From NCBI RefSeq assembly GCF_900230225.1, contig NZ_OCNH01000003.1, positions 124,001 to 188,000 on the forward strand: a stretch of 64,000 nt of DNA. The letters run 5' to 3'. A program made the translations under genes and the position numbers. Positions 16,359 through 25,470 of this stretch are shown in pieces (positions within the stretch are counted from its first letter, which is position 1; every line of letters starts with the position of its first letter). Origin of the DNA: Spirosoma fluviale. Lineage in GTDB: Bacteria > Bacteroidota > Bacteroidia > Cytophagales > Spirosomataceae. The notes below the pieces were generated by a model. The model had not been told where the DNA came from. It did not search any database and saw only the letters and a list, made by a program, of their open reading frames with translations.

Positions 16359-19300
16359 ATGAAAGAGTACATCCGACCCATTAAACGTTTGCTCGTCGCC
16401 AACCGGGGCGAAATCGCTATCCGTATCATGCGGGCAGCTACTGAGCTAGGCATCACAACCGTTGCCGTTTACACCTACGAAGACCGGTATTCGCTTCACC
16501 GCTATAAGGCCGACGAAGCCTATCAGATTGGTCGTGATGAAGATCCGTTGAAACCGTATCTGGACGTTGAAGGGATTGTTCTCCTCGCCAAACGGCACAA
16601 GATCGATGCCATTCATCCCGGTTACGGATTCCTGTCGGAGAACGTAAAACTGGCCCGGCGGTGCCGCGAGGAGGGTATTATTTTCGTGGGGCCATCGCCG
16701 GAAGCCATGGATGCGCTCGGCGATAAAGTACGCGCTAAAAACCTCGCGACCAGTGCCGGTGTTCCACTCATCCCGGATTCGCGGGAGGAGAATATGTCGC
16801 CGGAGTTTGCGCTTACCGAAGCACAGCGGATTGGTTTTCCCATCATGGTGAAGGCCGCTGCCGGGGGCGGTGGACGCGGTATGCGGGTGGTACGACAGGC
16901 CGAAGAGTTTTCGAAAGCCTTTGCCGAAGCCAAAAACGAAGCTCGCAACGCCTTTGGCGACGATACCATCTTCCTCGAAAAATTTATTGAAGAACCCAAG
17001 CACATTGAGGTTCAGTTGCTCGGCGATCAGCACGGCAACATCGTTCACCTTTACGAGCGCGACTGTTCCGTACAGCGACGATTCCAGAAGGTGGTCGAAG
17101 TCGCTCCATCCTTCGGGCTGAAACAGGAAACAAAAGATAAACTCTACGCCTACGCCCTGCAACTGGGTCGGGCGGTGAATTACTCCAATGCCGGTACCGT
17201 CGAGTTTCTGGTCGACAAGGCCGAAAATATCTACTTTATTGAGGTTAACCCCCGTATTCAGGTTGAGCACACGATTACCGAAGAGGTAACGGGTATTGAC
17301 ATTGTCAGAACACAGATTCTGATTGCAATGGGCTACCAGCTTTCCGATAACGGCATTTATATCAATCACCAGGACGACGTTCCGCTCAACGGGTACGCCA
17401 TCCAGTGCCGCATTACGACCGAAGATCCCGTCAACGGTTTCAAGCCCGATTTTGGTACGATAACCGCCTATCGGAACGCGGCTGGTTTCGGTATCCGGCT
17501 CGATGAGGGGAGCAGCTACGCGGGCATGAAAATATCGCCCTACTTCGACTCCATGATTGTGAAGGTCTCGGCGCGGGGACGGACGCTCAAGGGCGCTACC
17601 CAGCGACTCACGCGGGCACTGGTCGAGTTCCGGATTCGGGGTGTGAAGACCAACATCGGCTTCCTGCTGAACGTGATCAGCCACCCGGTTTTTCAACGGG
17701 GCGAAGCACGGGTATCGTTTATTGAAACCCATCCCGAACTGTTCAACTTCCGCAAGCCGCAGGACCGCTCAACGCGGGTACTTAATTACCTGGCCGAGGT
17801 AATTGTAAATGGTAATCCGGAAGTTAAAAAGAAGGACGACAGCAAGATATTCCGTACCCCCGTTGTTCCCAATTTCGATACCTACAGTGCCTACCCGGCC
17901 GGTAATCGCGATCGGCTGAAGGAGTTGGGTCGGGAGAAGTTCGGCCAGTGGGTTCTCGATCAGAGAGGCATATTGTATACCGATACTACGTTCCGCGATG
18001 GGCACCAGTCCCTGCTGGCAACCCGCGTTCGAACGCAGGACCTACAAAAAGTAGCCGAAGGATTCGCCAAAAATCACCCGGAGCTATTTTCAATGGAAGT
18101 CTGGGGTGGCGCTACCTTCGATGTGTCGATGCGCTTCCTGTACGAAAGCCCGTGGAAACGGCTGGCTGCCCTGCGCGAAGCCATGCCGAACATGCTTCTG
18201 CAAATGCTGTTCCGAGGTTCCAACGCCGTTGGGTATTCAGCTTACCCCGACAATCTGATCGAAAAGTTCGTGGAGAAATCGTGGGAAACGGGCATCGACG
18301 TTTTCCGTATTTTCGACTCGCTCAACTGGGTCGAAGCCATGAAGGTGAGTATGCGGGCCGTCCGCGAACGGACCGACGCCCTGTGCGAAGCCGCCATCTG
18401 CTATACCGGCGATTTGCTGGACCCCAATCAGAAAAAATACACGCTCCAGTATTATCTGGACATGGCGCGTCAACTGGAAGATGAAGGCGCTCACCTGCTG
18501 GCTATTAAAGATATGGCTGGTTTGCTGAAGCCATTGGCTGCCGACGTACTCGTTCGGGAACTGAAGAAGGCCGTAAGTATTCCGGTCCACCTGCACACGC
18601 ACGATACCCCCGGTATTCAGGCCGCTACGTACCTCAAAGCCATTGACGCTGGTGTCGATATTGTCGATTGTGCCCTTGGTGCGCTGTCGGGTCTGACCTC
18701 ACAACCCAATTTCAACTCTGTTGTGGCTATGATGCAGGGCCACGAGCGTGAATGCCAAACGGATCTGTCGTCGCTCAATGCCTACTCGAATTACTGGGAA
18801 GATGTTCGGGAATACTACTACCCGTTTGAGTCGGGTATGAAAGCGGGTAGTGCCGAGGTGTACGAGAACGAAATTCCGGGCGGACAGTATTCCAACCTGA
18901 AACCACAGGCCATTGCTACTGGCCTGGGCGACAAGTTTGAAACACTAAAAAAGAACTATGCCGTAGCCAACAAACTCTTCGGCGACATTGTGAAAGTGAC
19001 ACCCTCCTCGAAAGTGGTAGGTGATATGGCTATTTTCATGACCGCCAATAACCTCACCGCTGATGACGTTCTGACGCGTGGTGATTCGCTGTCGTTCCCG
19101 GAGTCGGTAAAAGAGCTAATGAAGGGAATTCTGGGTCAGCCCGTTGGCGGTTTCCCGGAGGATATTCAGCAGGCTGTGTTGAAAGGGGAGGAGCCGATAA
19201 AAGGCCGCCCGAACGAGCACCTGAAGCCAATTGATTTCGATGCCGATTTCAAAACCTTCCAGGAGAAATACCCCCAGTGCGATGGGTTCGTCGATTACCT

Positions 19301-19808
19301 GTCGTACCAGATGTACCCCAAGGTGTACGACGAATACTACAAGGCAAATGTGCAGTACGGTAACGTCAGCATCATTCCAACGCCCGCGTTCTTCTACGGA
19401 TTGAAGGAGAATGAAGAGATTCTGATCAACATCGAAGAAGGAAAGAATATTCTGGTTCGGTTGCTGTTTAAATCGGAGCCCGACGAGTTTGGAATGCGGA
19501 CCATCACGTTTGAACTCAACGGCCAGAGCCGTCAGGTTCAGGTGCGCGACCGGGCTTCGAAAGTAGAGAAAGCGATGAACGCCAAAGCGAGTAAGGCGGG
19601 CGATGTTGGTTCTCCGCTACAAGGTCGCCTAACCCGCATTCTGGTGAAAGAGGGCGATGTGGTCAAGAAAAATCAGCCGCTGTTCGTGATCGAAGCCATG
19701 AAAATGGAGAGTATCGTGGCGGCCCAGAAAGAAGGCAAAGTGGCGAAAGTCGTATTGAAAGAAGCCACCACGGTTGAGCAGGATGATTGCGTTATTGAAC
19801 TGGCGTAA
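16359..19808 (+). CDS. pyc: pyruvate carboxylase
   Basis: ATP- and biotin-dependent carboxylation of pyruvate to oxaloacetate, refilling the TCA cycle and feeding gluconeogenesis. I start at ATG 16359 (MKEYIRPIKRLLVANRGE, 1149 residues); the TTG 33 bases earlier is not needed. Domains in order: biotin carboxylase (about 8-460; KAAAGGGGRGMRVV ATP-grasp loop), carboxyltransferase (about 535-830; YTDTTFRDGHQSLLATR), PYC/OADA domain, and C-terminal biotinyl domain with the biotin Lys in FVIEAMKMES. All single-chain pyruvate carboxylase parts are present and intact. It is monocistronic with its own terminator. Confidence 0.98.
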   Translation: MKEYIRPIKRLLVANRGEIAIRIMRAATELGITTVAVYTYEDRYSLHRYKADEAYQIGRDEDPLKPYLDVEGIVLLAKRHKIDAIHPGYGFLSENVKLARRCREEGIIFVGPSPEAMDALGDKVRAKNLATSAGVPLIPDSREENMSPEFALTEAQRIGFPIMVKAAAGGGGRGMRVVRQAEEFSKAFAEAKNEARNAFGDDTIFLEKFIEEPKHIEVQLLGDQHGNIVHLYERDCSVQRRFQKVVEVAPSFGLKQETKDKLYAYALQLGRAVNYSNAGTVEFLVDKAENIYFIEVNPRIQVEHTITEEVTGIDIVRTQILIAMGYQLSDNGIYINHQDDVPLNGYAIQCRITTEDPVNGFKPDFGTITAYRNAAGFGIRLDEGSSYAGMKISPYFDSMIVKVSARGRTLKGATQRLTRALVEFRIRGVKTNIGFLLNVISHPVFQRGEARVSFIETHPELFNFRKPQDRSTRVLNYLAEVIVNGNPEVKKKDDSKIFRTPVVPNFDTYSAYPAGNRDRLKELGREKFGQWVLDQRGILYTDTTFRDGHQSLLATRVRTQDLQKVAEGFAKNHPELFSMEVWGGATFDVSMRFLYESPWKRLAALREAMPNMLLQMLFRGSNAVGYSAYPDNLIEKFVEKSWETGIDVFRIFDSLNWVEAMKVSMRAVRERTDALCEAAICYTGDLLDPNQKKYTLQYYLDMARQLEDEGAHLLAIKDMAGLLKPLAADVLVRELKKAVSIPVHLHTHDTPGIQAATYLKAIDAGVDIVDCALGALSGLTSQPNFNSVVAMMQGHERECQTDLSSLNAYSNYWEDVREYYYPFESGMKAGSAEVYENEIPGGQYSNLKPQAIATGLGDKFETLKKNYAVANKLFGDIVKVTPSSKVVGDMAIFMTANNLTADDVLTRGDSLSFPESVKELMKGILGQPVGGFPEDIQQAVLKGEEPIKGRPNEHLKPIDFDADFKTFQEKYPQCDGFVDYLSYQMYPKVYDEYYKANVQYGNVSIIPTPAFFYGLKENEEILINIEEGKNILVRLLFKSEPDEFGMRTITFELNGQSRQVQVRDRASKVEKAMNAKASKAGDVGSPLQGRLTRILVKEGDVVKKNQPLFVIEAMKMESIVAAQKEGKVAKVVLKEATTVEQDDCVIELA

Positions 19809-19878
19809 GCTGCTGATTAACTAGCATCTATGATAAATAGACGGTATTAGTGGGAAGCTGAAAAATAAGAAAGTGCTT

Positions 19879-19914
19879 AAAAAAGGTCGTTTCTCCGCGA
19901 AATGACCTTTTTTT
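19879..19914 (+). terminator. terminator of pyc
   Basis: AAAAAAGGTCGTTT (19879-19892) pairs with AAATGACCTTTTTT (19900-19913) around CTCCGCG, one G-T pair, ending in a T-run. It lies about 70 bases past the pyc stop. Confidence 0.82.
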
Positions 19915-20011
19915 ATTATTTACACACCTAACGAAGCAGTTGGTCTTTCATAACATTGTATGAATCAAAGTTTTGTCGGAACTTGTTTGTTCATCTAAAC
20001 CGCTGTTTCTC

Positions 20012-20401
20012 ATGGAAAATCAACCGCCTACTCCCCCTTTTCCGCCTGTTCCTGCACCCATGAGTGAGTCAGATGTTCGCATGTGGGCTATGCTGACTCA
20101 TCTGAGCACGCTGACCGGCTTATTTACGGGTGTTGGGTTCATTATCGCACCAATTATTATCTGGCAGATTCAAAAGGATAAATCAGCTTATATAGATTAC
20201 CACGGAAAAGAAGCCGTTAATTTTCAGATTACAATAGCGCTGGCAACGGCCGTATCGTTCTTATTAATGTTTGTCCTGATCGGTTTTGTTCTAATCTGGA
20301 TTGTCGGTATTGTATGGCTCGTTTTCACTATTATTGCGGCCATAAAAGCCAATAACGGCGAATATTACCGTTATCCTTTAACCATACGATTTATCAAGTA
20401 A
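20012..20401 (+). CDS. DUF4870 membrane protein
   Basis: 129 residues from MENQPPTPPF (the longer frame starts 13 codons upstream without a reason to). A Pro-rich tail precedes a DUF4870 domain: MWAMLTHLSTLTGLFTGVGF, then a helix, IQKDKSAYIDYHGKEAVNFQ and two further helices. DUF4870/Tic20-like proteins are small inner-membrane proteins of unknown role. It precedes the DUF3467 gene by 47 bases in the same direction and may be cotranscribed. Confidence 0.88.
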   Translation: MENQPPTPPFPPVPAPMSESDVRMWAMLTHLSTLTGLFTGVGFIIAPIIIWQIQKDKSAYIDYHGKEAVNFQITIALATAVSFLLMFVLIGFVLIWIVGIVWLVFTIIAAIKANNGEYYRYPLTIRFIK

Positions 20402-20448
20402 CGATCCTGTTAATCGTTGGCCTGTATCAGCTATTAAAAAATCAGAGC

Positions 20449-20769
20449 ATGACTCCTCCCCAACAAAACCCTGAAGGCGCTATTGACGTCGAATTAAGCG
20501 AAGAGATCGCCGAAGGTGTGTATGCCAATCTGGCTATGATCGCCCATTCGAACAGTGAGTTTATTTTAGATTTTATTCGGTTAATGCCGGGCGTTCCCAA
20601 AGCAAAAGTCAAAGCACGGATTATCCTGACCCCCGAACATGCCAAGCGTCTTTTGGAAGCTCTGCGTGAAAATATCAGCCGTTTTGAGGAAGCCTATGGT
20701 GGCATTAACGAGCCTAATGAATTTCGTTTTCCGGCTGGTGGCTTTGGCGGCCCGGTGGGTCAAGCGTAA
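20449..20769 (+). CDS. DUF3467 protein
   Basis: 106 residues, cytoplasmic. AEGVYANLAMIAHSNSEFIL, LMPGVPKAKVKARIILTPEH and the helix KRLLEALRENISRFEEAYG are the family pattern. DUF3467 is a short widespread family without a known function; in many Bacteroidota it lies near core transcription or translation genes, and here it is directly upstream of rpsL. The rpsL promoter lies just after its stop codon. Confidence 0.88.
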   Translation: MTPPQQNPEGAIDVELSEEIAEGVYANLAMIAHSNSEFILDFIRLMPGVPKAKVKARIILTPEHAKRLLEALRENISRFEEAYGGINEPNEFRFPAGGFGGPVGQA

Positions 20770-20781
20770 ATCTATAATTCC

Positions 20782-20812
20782 TTTGGCTTTCAAACAGTTT
20801 TCCGTATCTTTG
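20782..20812 (+). promoter_or_regulatory. promoter of the rpsL-rpsG operon
   Basis: TTTG at 20782-20785, exactly 19 bases, then TATCTTTG at 20805-20812. This is a textbook Bacteroidota promoter and lies 45 bases before the rpsL ATG. Confidence 0.8.
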
Positions 20813-20857
20813 CACCTCAAAATTCGGGAAGACTGATTTTCGTAAACATAACTAAGA

Positions 20858-21286
20858 ATGCCTACTATACAACAACTCGTGCGTAAGGGCCGCGAAAAGC
20901 TGATCGACAAGTCAAAGTCGCCTGCTTTGGACTCTTGCCCACAACGTCGGGGCGTGTGTACGCGTGTGTACACAACGACGCCGAAGAAGCCGAACTCGGC
21001 CCTTCGGAAAGTTGCCCGGGTTCGCCTGACGAACCAAAAAGAAGTTAACGCCTACATTCCAGGCGAAGGTCACAACCTCCAGGAGCACTCAATCGTACTG
21101 ATTCGTGGTGGCCGGGTTAAAGATCTTCCAGGTGTACGTTACCACATTGTTCGGGGTGCTCTGGATACGGCTGGCGTAAGCGGTCGTCTGCAAAGCCGCT
21201 CGAAATACGGTGCTAAACGGCCAAAACCAGGTCAGGCTCCCGTTAAAGGTGGCAAAGGTGCACCGCCAGCAAAAAAGAAAAAATAA
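20858..21286 (+). CDS. rpsL: 30S ribosomal protein S12
   Basis: 142 residues beginning [15 protein letters not shown]. It contains [20 protein letters not shown] (the streptomycin/decoding-site loop) and [15 protein letters not shown], whose Asp is the methylthiolated position in many bacteria. The tail is the usual basic Ala/Lys stretch. S12 lies at the decoding centre of the small subunit. It is followed by rpsG after a 130-base spacer that holds an inverted repeat. Confidence 0.98.
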   Translation: MPTIQQLVRKGREKLIDKSKSPALDSCPQRRGVCTRVYTTTPKKPNSALRKVARVRLTNQKEVNAYIPGEGHNLQEHSIVLIRGGRVKDLPGVRYHIVRGALDTAGVSGRLQSRSKYGAKRPKPGQAPVKGGKGAPPAKKKK

Positions 21287-21289
21287 GAA

Positions 21290-21360
21290 TGATATATGAT
21301 ATAGGAAGTATGATGTATTCGCAACGACATATATCATATATCTGACATCATACATCACAA
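21290..21360. repeat. ATGATATATGATA/CATCATACATC inverted repeat
   Basis: The rpsL-rpsG spacer holds ATGATATATGATAT and GTATGATGTAT on the left, complemented by ATATATCATATAT and ACATCATACATC on the right. Similar words occur at 54879-54958. It should be transcribed within the ribosomal operon. Confidence 0.65.
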
Positions 21361-21416
21361 CTGACTGGGCGTTGGAAAGACTGCGTCCAGAGTAAGATCA
21401 AAAATCTGAAGAAATC

Positions 21417-21884
21417 ATGAGAAAGGCGAAACCGCCCAAGCGTTACGTATTACCCGACCCGAAGTATAAAGAGGTCCTCGTAACCAAATTTGTTAACAAC
21501 TTGATGTATGCCGGCAAGAAAAGTCTGGCGTACTCCATTTTCTACGACGCTCTCGATGTGGTTGCCAAGCGCACCAGCGAAAGTGGTCTGGATACCTGGA
21601 AAAAGGCATTGAACAATGTCATGCCATCAGTTGAAGTAAAAAGCCGTCGTGTCGGTGGAGCTACCTTCCAGGTGCCAACCGAAGTACGGGCAGACCGAAA
21701 AGTCGCGGTAGGCATGAAATGGCTTATTAAGTATGCTCGTTCACGTGGTGAAAAAACCATGGTAGACCGGTTAGCAGCCGAAATCGTCGCAGCCGCAAAA
21801 GGCGAAGGTGCAGCTGTGAAAAAGAAGGATGATACGCACCGTATGGCTGAAGCCAACAAGGCGTTCTCTCACTTCCGGTTCTAA
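21417..21884 (+). CDS. rpsG: 30S ribosomal protein S7
   Basis: 155 residues beginning [19 protein letters not shown], with the conserved [38 protein letters not shown] and [15 protein letters not shown] segments of S7. It binds 16S rRNA at the head of the small subunit and often represses its own operon. It is the second gene of the rpsL-rpsG unit; fusA, which usually follows, is not here, and a terminator stands 43 bases downstream. Confidence 0.98.
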   Translation: MRKAKPPKRYVLPDPKYKEVLVTKFVNNLMYAGKKSLAYSIFYDALDVVAKRTSESGLDTWKKALNNVMPSVEVKSRRVGGATFQVPTEVRADRKVAVGMKWLIKYARSRGEKTMVDRLAAEIVAAAKGEGAAVKKKDDTHRMAEANKAFSHFRF

Positions 21885-21926
21885 ACCAATAAAACTGGCC
21901 AAAATCCCGATGGCCGTTACCTTTGC

Positions 21927-21954
21927 AAAAGCTATCCAACATTGGGTAGCTTTT
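21927..21954 (+). terminator. terminator of rpsL-rpsG
   Basis: AAAAGCTATCCA (21927-21938) pairs with TGGGTAGCTTTT (21943-21954), one G-T pair, loop ACAT, followed by a T-rich run. A TACCTTTG word just upstream (21918-21925) could be the -7 element for the next gene, but no TTG stands at the right distance. Confidence 0.7.
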
Positions 21955-21970
21955 GTTGTTTTTCAGCTAT

Positions 21971-22843
21971 ATGACAACTTTAGAAAACGACGATCTCCGG
22001 GTTACTATTCGGCCTAAAGGTGCCGAACTAACCTCTATCTTTCATAAGTCAAGTGGCATCGAGCATCTGTGGCAGGCCGACCCAACCGTATGGGGCTGGC
22101 ACGCGCCAAACCTGTTTCCGGTAGTTGGCGGGTGCCTGAACAATCAATTACTGATTGATGGAAAAACCTACCCGATCGAGCGCCATGGATTTACCCGGCA
22201 ATCAACTTTTGAGACGACCGAGTCAACTCAAACCCATGCTATCTTCTCATTGCGATCGAGCGAGGCTACCCGCGAACATTTCCCGTACGAGTTCGAATTT
22301 CAGATTATCTATGAAATCGAGGGACCGAAACTGACGGTTACGTATCGCGTGGTGAACGAGGATGAACAGACTATTTACTTTTCAGTAGGCGCACACCCGG
22401 CCTTTGCGGTGCCGTTTAAAGCGGGTGAAGCCTATGAGGAGTATTTTATCGAGTTCGAGGAAGCCGAGCCGCTGGAAACGCATATGCTCTCGTCAGGAGG
22501 GTATTTCACCGGCGAAACCAAAGCTGTTCCGACGGTTGATGGCAATAGGTTACCCTTAACAAAACATTTGTTTGATGCCGATGCGCTGGTATTTAAGAAT
22601 CTGGCGTCTCGCCGGGTAACCATTCAGAGCGAAAAGCATGACCATTCATTATCGGTCGAGTACTCTGCCTTTCCGTATTTAGGAATCTGGGCTAAACCAG
22701 GTGCTTCTTTTGTTTGCATTGAGCCATGGCTGGGCTGCGCGGATAGCGAAGGAGAACCCAAGCCTATTCAGGAGAAAGAAGCTATTCAACAATTGGCTGT
22801 GGGAAAGGTGTTTGACGCAGCATTCACCATTACCATCCGGTAA
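21971..22843 (+). CDS. aldose 1-epimerase family protein (LacX-like)
   Basis: 290 residues from ATG 21971 (MTTLENDDLRVTIRPKGAEL). The galactose-mutarotase fold is shown by the opening strands, PNLFPVVGGCL, ERHGFTRQSTFE, FSVGAHPAFAVPF with the catalytic-region His, and IEPWLGCAD near the end. It is nearer to the LacX/YeaD-like branch than to classical GalM, so it probably interconverts anomers of a sugar or sugar phosphate in the cytoplasm. It follows the ribosomal terminator closely. Confidence 0.88.
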   Translation: MTTLENDDLRVTIRPKGAELTSIFHKSSGIEHLWQADPTVWGWHAPNLFPVVGGCLNNQLLIDGKTYPIERHGFTRQSTFETTESTQTHAIFSLRSSEATREHFPYEFEFQIIYEIEGPKLTVTYRVVNEDEQTIYFSVGAHPAFAVPFKAGEAYEEYFIEFEEAEPLETHMLSSGGYFTGETKAVPTVDGNRLPLTKHLFDADALVFKNLASRRVTIQSEKHDHSLSVEYSAFPYLGIWAKPGASFVCIEPWLGCADSEGEPKPIQEKEAIQQLAVGKVFDAAFTITIR

Positions 22844-22863
22844 ACAGGCATCGCCGTTAGTTA

Positions 22864-22911
22864 GCTGTTCGTGTTCTGTGCTGGTATCGGCCATATAAGA
22901 GCACGAACAGC
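22864..22911. terminator. hairpin between convergent genes
   Basis: GCTGTTCGTG (22864-22873) and CACGAACAGC (22902-22911) form a 10-base stem between the epimerase gene and the convergent exported protein. There is no strong T-run, so termination is inferred from place. Confidence 0.5.
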
Positions 22912-22932
22912 CAATCAAATAGGGCATAACGG

Positions 22933-24519
22933 CTATTGCACCTCTTCTAATGGTGTAAAGTCTTTGAACCGACGTTTGAGCGCCTTGTCGTTCGCTTCCT
23001 TCTTTGTTTGCCAGTTGGCATCCAGCTCCAGGGCAACCAAACCGCTCAAACTCATTGAATTGCGGAAGTCGTCCAGTTTCTTGATAAACTCCCCACTGCG
23101 ACGAGCGGACTTCAGCGCAAACTCACGGGCAAATACATCGCCTTTGTTTTGCAGTTCACTTCGCTTTCCCAATACATAATTGTATCGGTCGAGCAAATCC
23201 TTCATCGACTTACCAATCACTTCGGTTGCTTCCAGCGTACCCATAGTCAAAACCGCCGTACCCCCAATGGCCGAGATAAGGCGACCATTTTTCTGTGCTT
23301 CCGCACTGGTACTTGAGCCCGTTACGGCGGGTGTTACGCCCGTAACGGCACCCAGCGATGCATTGGCTACCGAGCGGTTTCGCTTGCCGCCCTTCGCTTT
23401 TTTGTAGTCGTGCTTAAGTTGCTCTTCTTTATCACTTAACTGTTCAACGAGCCCCCACGCCTGTACCAGCAACTGACGGTACTGATTATAATAGTAACGG
23501 TCTTTTTCGGCTTCATTGATGGTGTTCAGCACCGTAAAGTTGATCCGGCGCTCCTCCCGGTTCTGGGCTTTATCCAGCACGTAGAAGGTTATTTTTACGT
23601 CCAGCGATTCGTAGGGGTCTTTAACGAAATCATAACTGGGTTGCCAGATGAACTCGTACTGATTGTCAGTGTTTTTGACTAAGGCCGTTTTCGGAATTTG
23701 CTGGTTGTCAGATAGAAAGCCAAAGGCCGCAATATCATCATCTCCGTTTGGGTCAGACAGGTAAAATTTAAGATTTACGGTTGCATTTTCTTTTAACTTG
23801 TAACTGGTGTCTTTGGGAATAACCGCAATATCGGGCGGTAAATCCATGGCGGTTACCTCCACTTTCAGCCGACCTTTGGTGCGTGTTTTAGCGGGTTGGT
23901 CTTCTACCCAGAATTCAATGTACTGGGGGGCCTGTTTCAGCTTGTTGAACTGATTTAACGACAGTGTCCAGGTAAGTTCACCCTGCGACGTTAGTTTGCT
24001 GCCTTCAGGCATCTGGTCGGCGATAGGGATGAAAACAATAGGGTCACCATCATCATCGCGAACTACCTGCGAATCCATTTTATAGGTATTCTGCGTTCGG
24101 TAACTTACATAGAAGGGCCGCAACTCACCAATTACCGGCGGACGGTTTACGTGAATTAGTTTAAAATCGACACTTTGTGTGGCCGTTTGCCCATGCTGGT
24201 TCCGAACCTCAAAACTAACCGGGTAGCTTTTTGTCGTTTGAATACGGTCTGCTAAATCAAAGCCGGGTGTCCAGCTAAAATGACCCAGTGAGTCCAGTTG
24301 CATTCCTTCCTGTTTGTCATTTCCGAAAGAAAACCGAAGGGTATCTGTAGAAGAGCCAATGGCTTTGAGATCAAACCGAACGGTGCTGCCTTCATGCACC
24401 ACATTCCAGTTGGTTTGGGTAGGTAGGAGTAGTTGGAGTGATTTGGAATCCTGCGCATGGATGCTACCAATTGTGATTGCGGATAACAGGCATGCTACTA
24501 TACCGGCAGTTCGGTTCAT
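22933..24519 (-). CDS. exported Ig/cadherin-like protein with C-terminal helical region
   Basis: About 528 residues, starting at MNRTAGIVACLLSAI with a signal peptide ending at SIHAQ. Three beta-rich repeats of about 100 residues follow; each has a putative-Ig type edge (FSWTPGFD, VNRPPVIGEL, ELTWTLSLNQF, FIWQPSYDF) and Asp-rich turns (DDDGDPI, DPNGDDDI). The last third is helical and charged, with a small Gly/Ala hydrophobic patch (GRLISAIGGTAVLTMG). It probably acts in the periplasm or at the outer membrane. I do not recognise the full architecture. It stands alone downstream of the envelope operon's terminator. Confidence 0.75.
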   Translation of the reverse strand: MNRTAGIVACLLSAITIGSIHAQDSKSLQLLLPTQTNWNVVHEGSTVRFDLKAIGSSTDTLRFSFGNDKQEGMQLDSLGHFSWTPGFDLADRIQTTKSYPVSFEVRNQHGQTATQSVDFKLIHVNRPPVIGELRPFYVSYRTQNTYKMDSQVVRDDDGDPIVFIPIADQMPEGSKLTSQGELTWTLSLNQFNKLKQAPQYIEFWVEDQPAKTRTKGRLKVEVTAMDLPPDIAVIPKDTSYKLKENATVNLKFYLSDPNGDDDIAAFGFLSDNQQIPKTALVKNTDNQYEFIWQPSYDFVKDPYESLDVKITFYVLDKAQNREERRINFTVLNTINEAEKDRYYYNQYRQLLVQAWGLVEQLSDKEEQLKHDYKKAKGGKRNRSVANASLGAVTGVTPAVTGSSTSAEAQKNGRLISAIGGTAVLTMGTLEATEVIGKSMKDLLDRYNYVLGKRSELQNKGDVFAREFALKSARRSGEFIKKLDDFRNSMSLSGLVALELDANWQTKKEANDKALKRRFKDFTPLEEVQ

Positions 24520-24710
24520 AACGACGTTCAATGGTGGTCTGTTTTGAGAAACGTAAAAATAAGCCGAAGATTTCGTCTGGTTTACTTTATACGTCAGTTT
24601 TAAGACTTTTCTTAGCGATAGCCACTTTTTAGAGCCTAATAATTACACTTCTACGGGAAATAGTAATAGGCTAAACGGGTGCGAAACTGAATTCAGCGTT
24701 GAGAAATATA

Positions 24711-24778
24711 GCTGAGGGTCTTAACGAAAAATCGCTCCTCCATTTCTGAAGAAGCGATTTTTCGTTAAGACCCTCAGC
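24711..24778 (-). terminator. terminator of the uppS-bamA-ompH operon
   Basis: A perfect inverted repeat with 26-base arms (24711-24736 and 24753-24778) sits nine bases after the last ompH stop. The arms include GGGTCTTAACG, with an A/T tract inside the stem. Confidence 0.82.
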
Positions 24779-24786
24779 AAAAAATC

Positions 24787-25452
24787 TTAGTTTTTCTTTG
24801 GCGCGGCTGTAGAACCGGCAGGCTTTGCAGCGGCTGGGGCACTACCACCGGTTGTCGCTGGTTTAGCAGCGGCAGCGGCTTTGGCAGGATCGATACCCAG
24901 CTTTTTCAGTACTAACTCTGTGATGTTGTTCTCTTCCGGAGCAACCAGCAGAATGGGGATCGTGTTGGCACCCGCATCCAGGTTGAAAACGTACTGATAC
25001 CCGTTTTCTTTAGCAACGGCATCAATGCCTTTCTGGATTTTCTGCACAACCGGATTTACCAACTGCTGATATTTCGTTTGCAGCGATTGCTCTGCCGTAC
25101 GGCCGAACTCCTGAATCCGGGTTTGAAGACTCTGCAATTCGGTTTCGCGGTCTTTTCGGATTACATCCGACATCTGAGCGCCCCCTTTTTGATAAGCTTC
25201 GTATTTGTCTTCCAATTCTTTGTTCATACGCTTCATTTCGTTTTCTGACTGCGTACGCTGAATGGTCAACTGGTTCTGGATATCTTTTGCTTCGGGTGTT
25301 TGCGAAAGAATGTAGTCGATGTTGGTATAGCCTAACTTCAATGGACCAGCAGAAGCTGTGGTAGCCGGTGTTGCCGTTGGGGCTTGAGCCTGTGCGTTTA
25401 AACCACCCAATAGCAGGGCTGCCGCAAACGCAATGACGAGGTTTTTCTTCAT
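24787..25452 (-). CDS. OmpH/Skp-family periplasmic chaperone, second copy
   Basis: 221 residues: a signal peptide (MKKNLVIAFAAALLLGGLNAQAQ), a short Ala/Thr linker, LGYTNIDYILSQTPEAKDI, a long charged coiled coil (about 60-140) and the closing strand FNLDAGANTIPILLV. These are the body and tentacles of Skp, the trimeric chaperone that carries unfolded outer-membrane proteins to BamA. A 35-residue Ala/Pro-rich tail is extra. It lies 18 bases behind the first ompH copy, at the end of the uppS-bamA-ompH-ompH unit. Confidence 0.93.
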   Translation of the reverse strand: MKKNLVIAFAAALLLGGLNAQAQAPTATPATTASAGPLKLGYTNIDYILSQTPEAKDIQNQLTIQRTQSENEMKRMNKELEDKYEAYQKGGAQMSDVIRKDRETELQSLQTRIQEFGRTAEQSLQTKYQQLVNPVVQKIQKGIDAVAKENGYQYVFNLDAGANTIPILLVAPEENNITELVLKKLGIDPAKAAAAAKPATTGGSAPAAAKPAGSTAAPKKN

Positions 25453-25470
25453 CTCAAATTATTGTTTGTA

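Noticed and set aside
16446-17732. 428-residue minus-strand frame inside pyc
   Set aside because: It is the shadow of a well-conserved pyruvate carboxylase frame; composition is unlike a real protein and no motifs are present.
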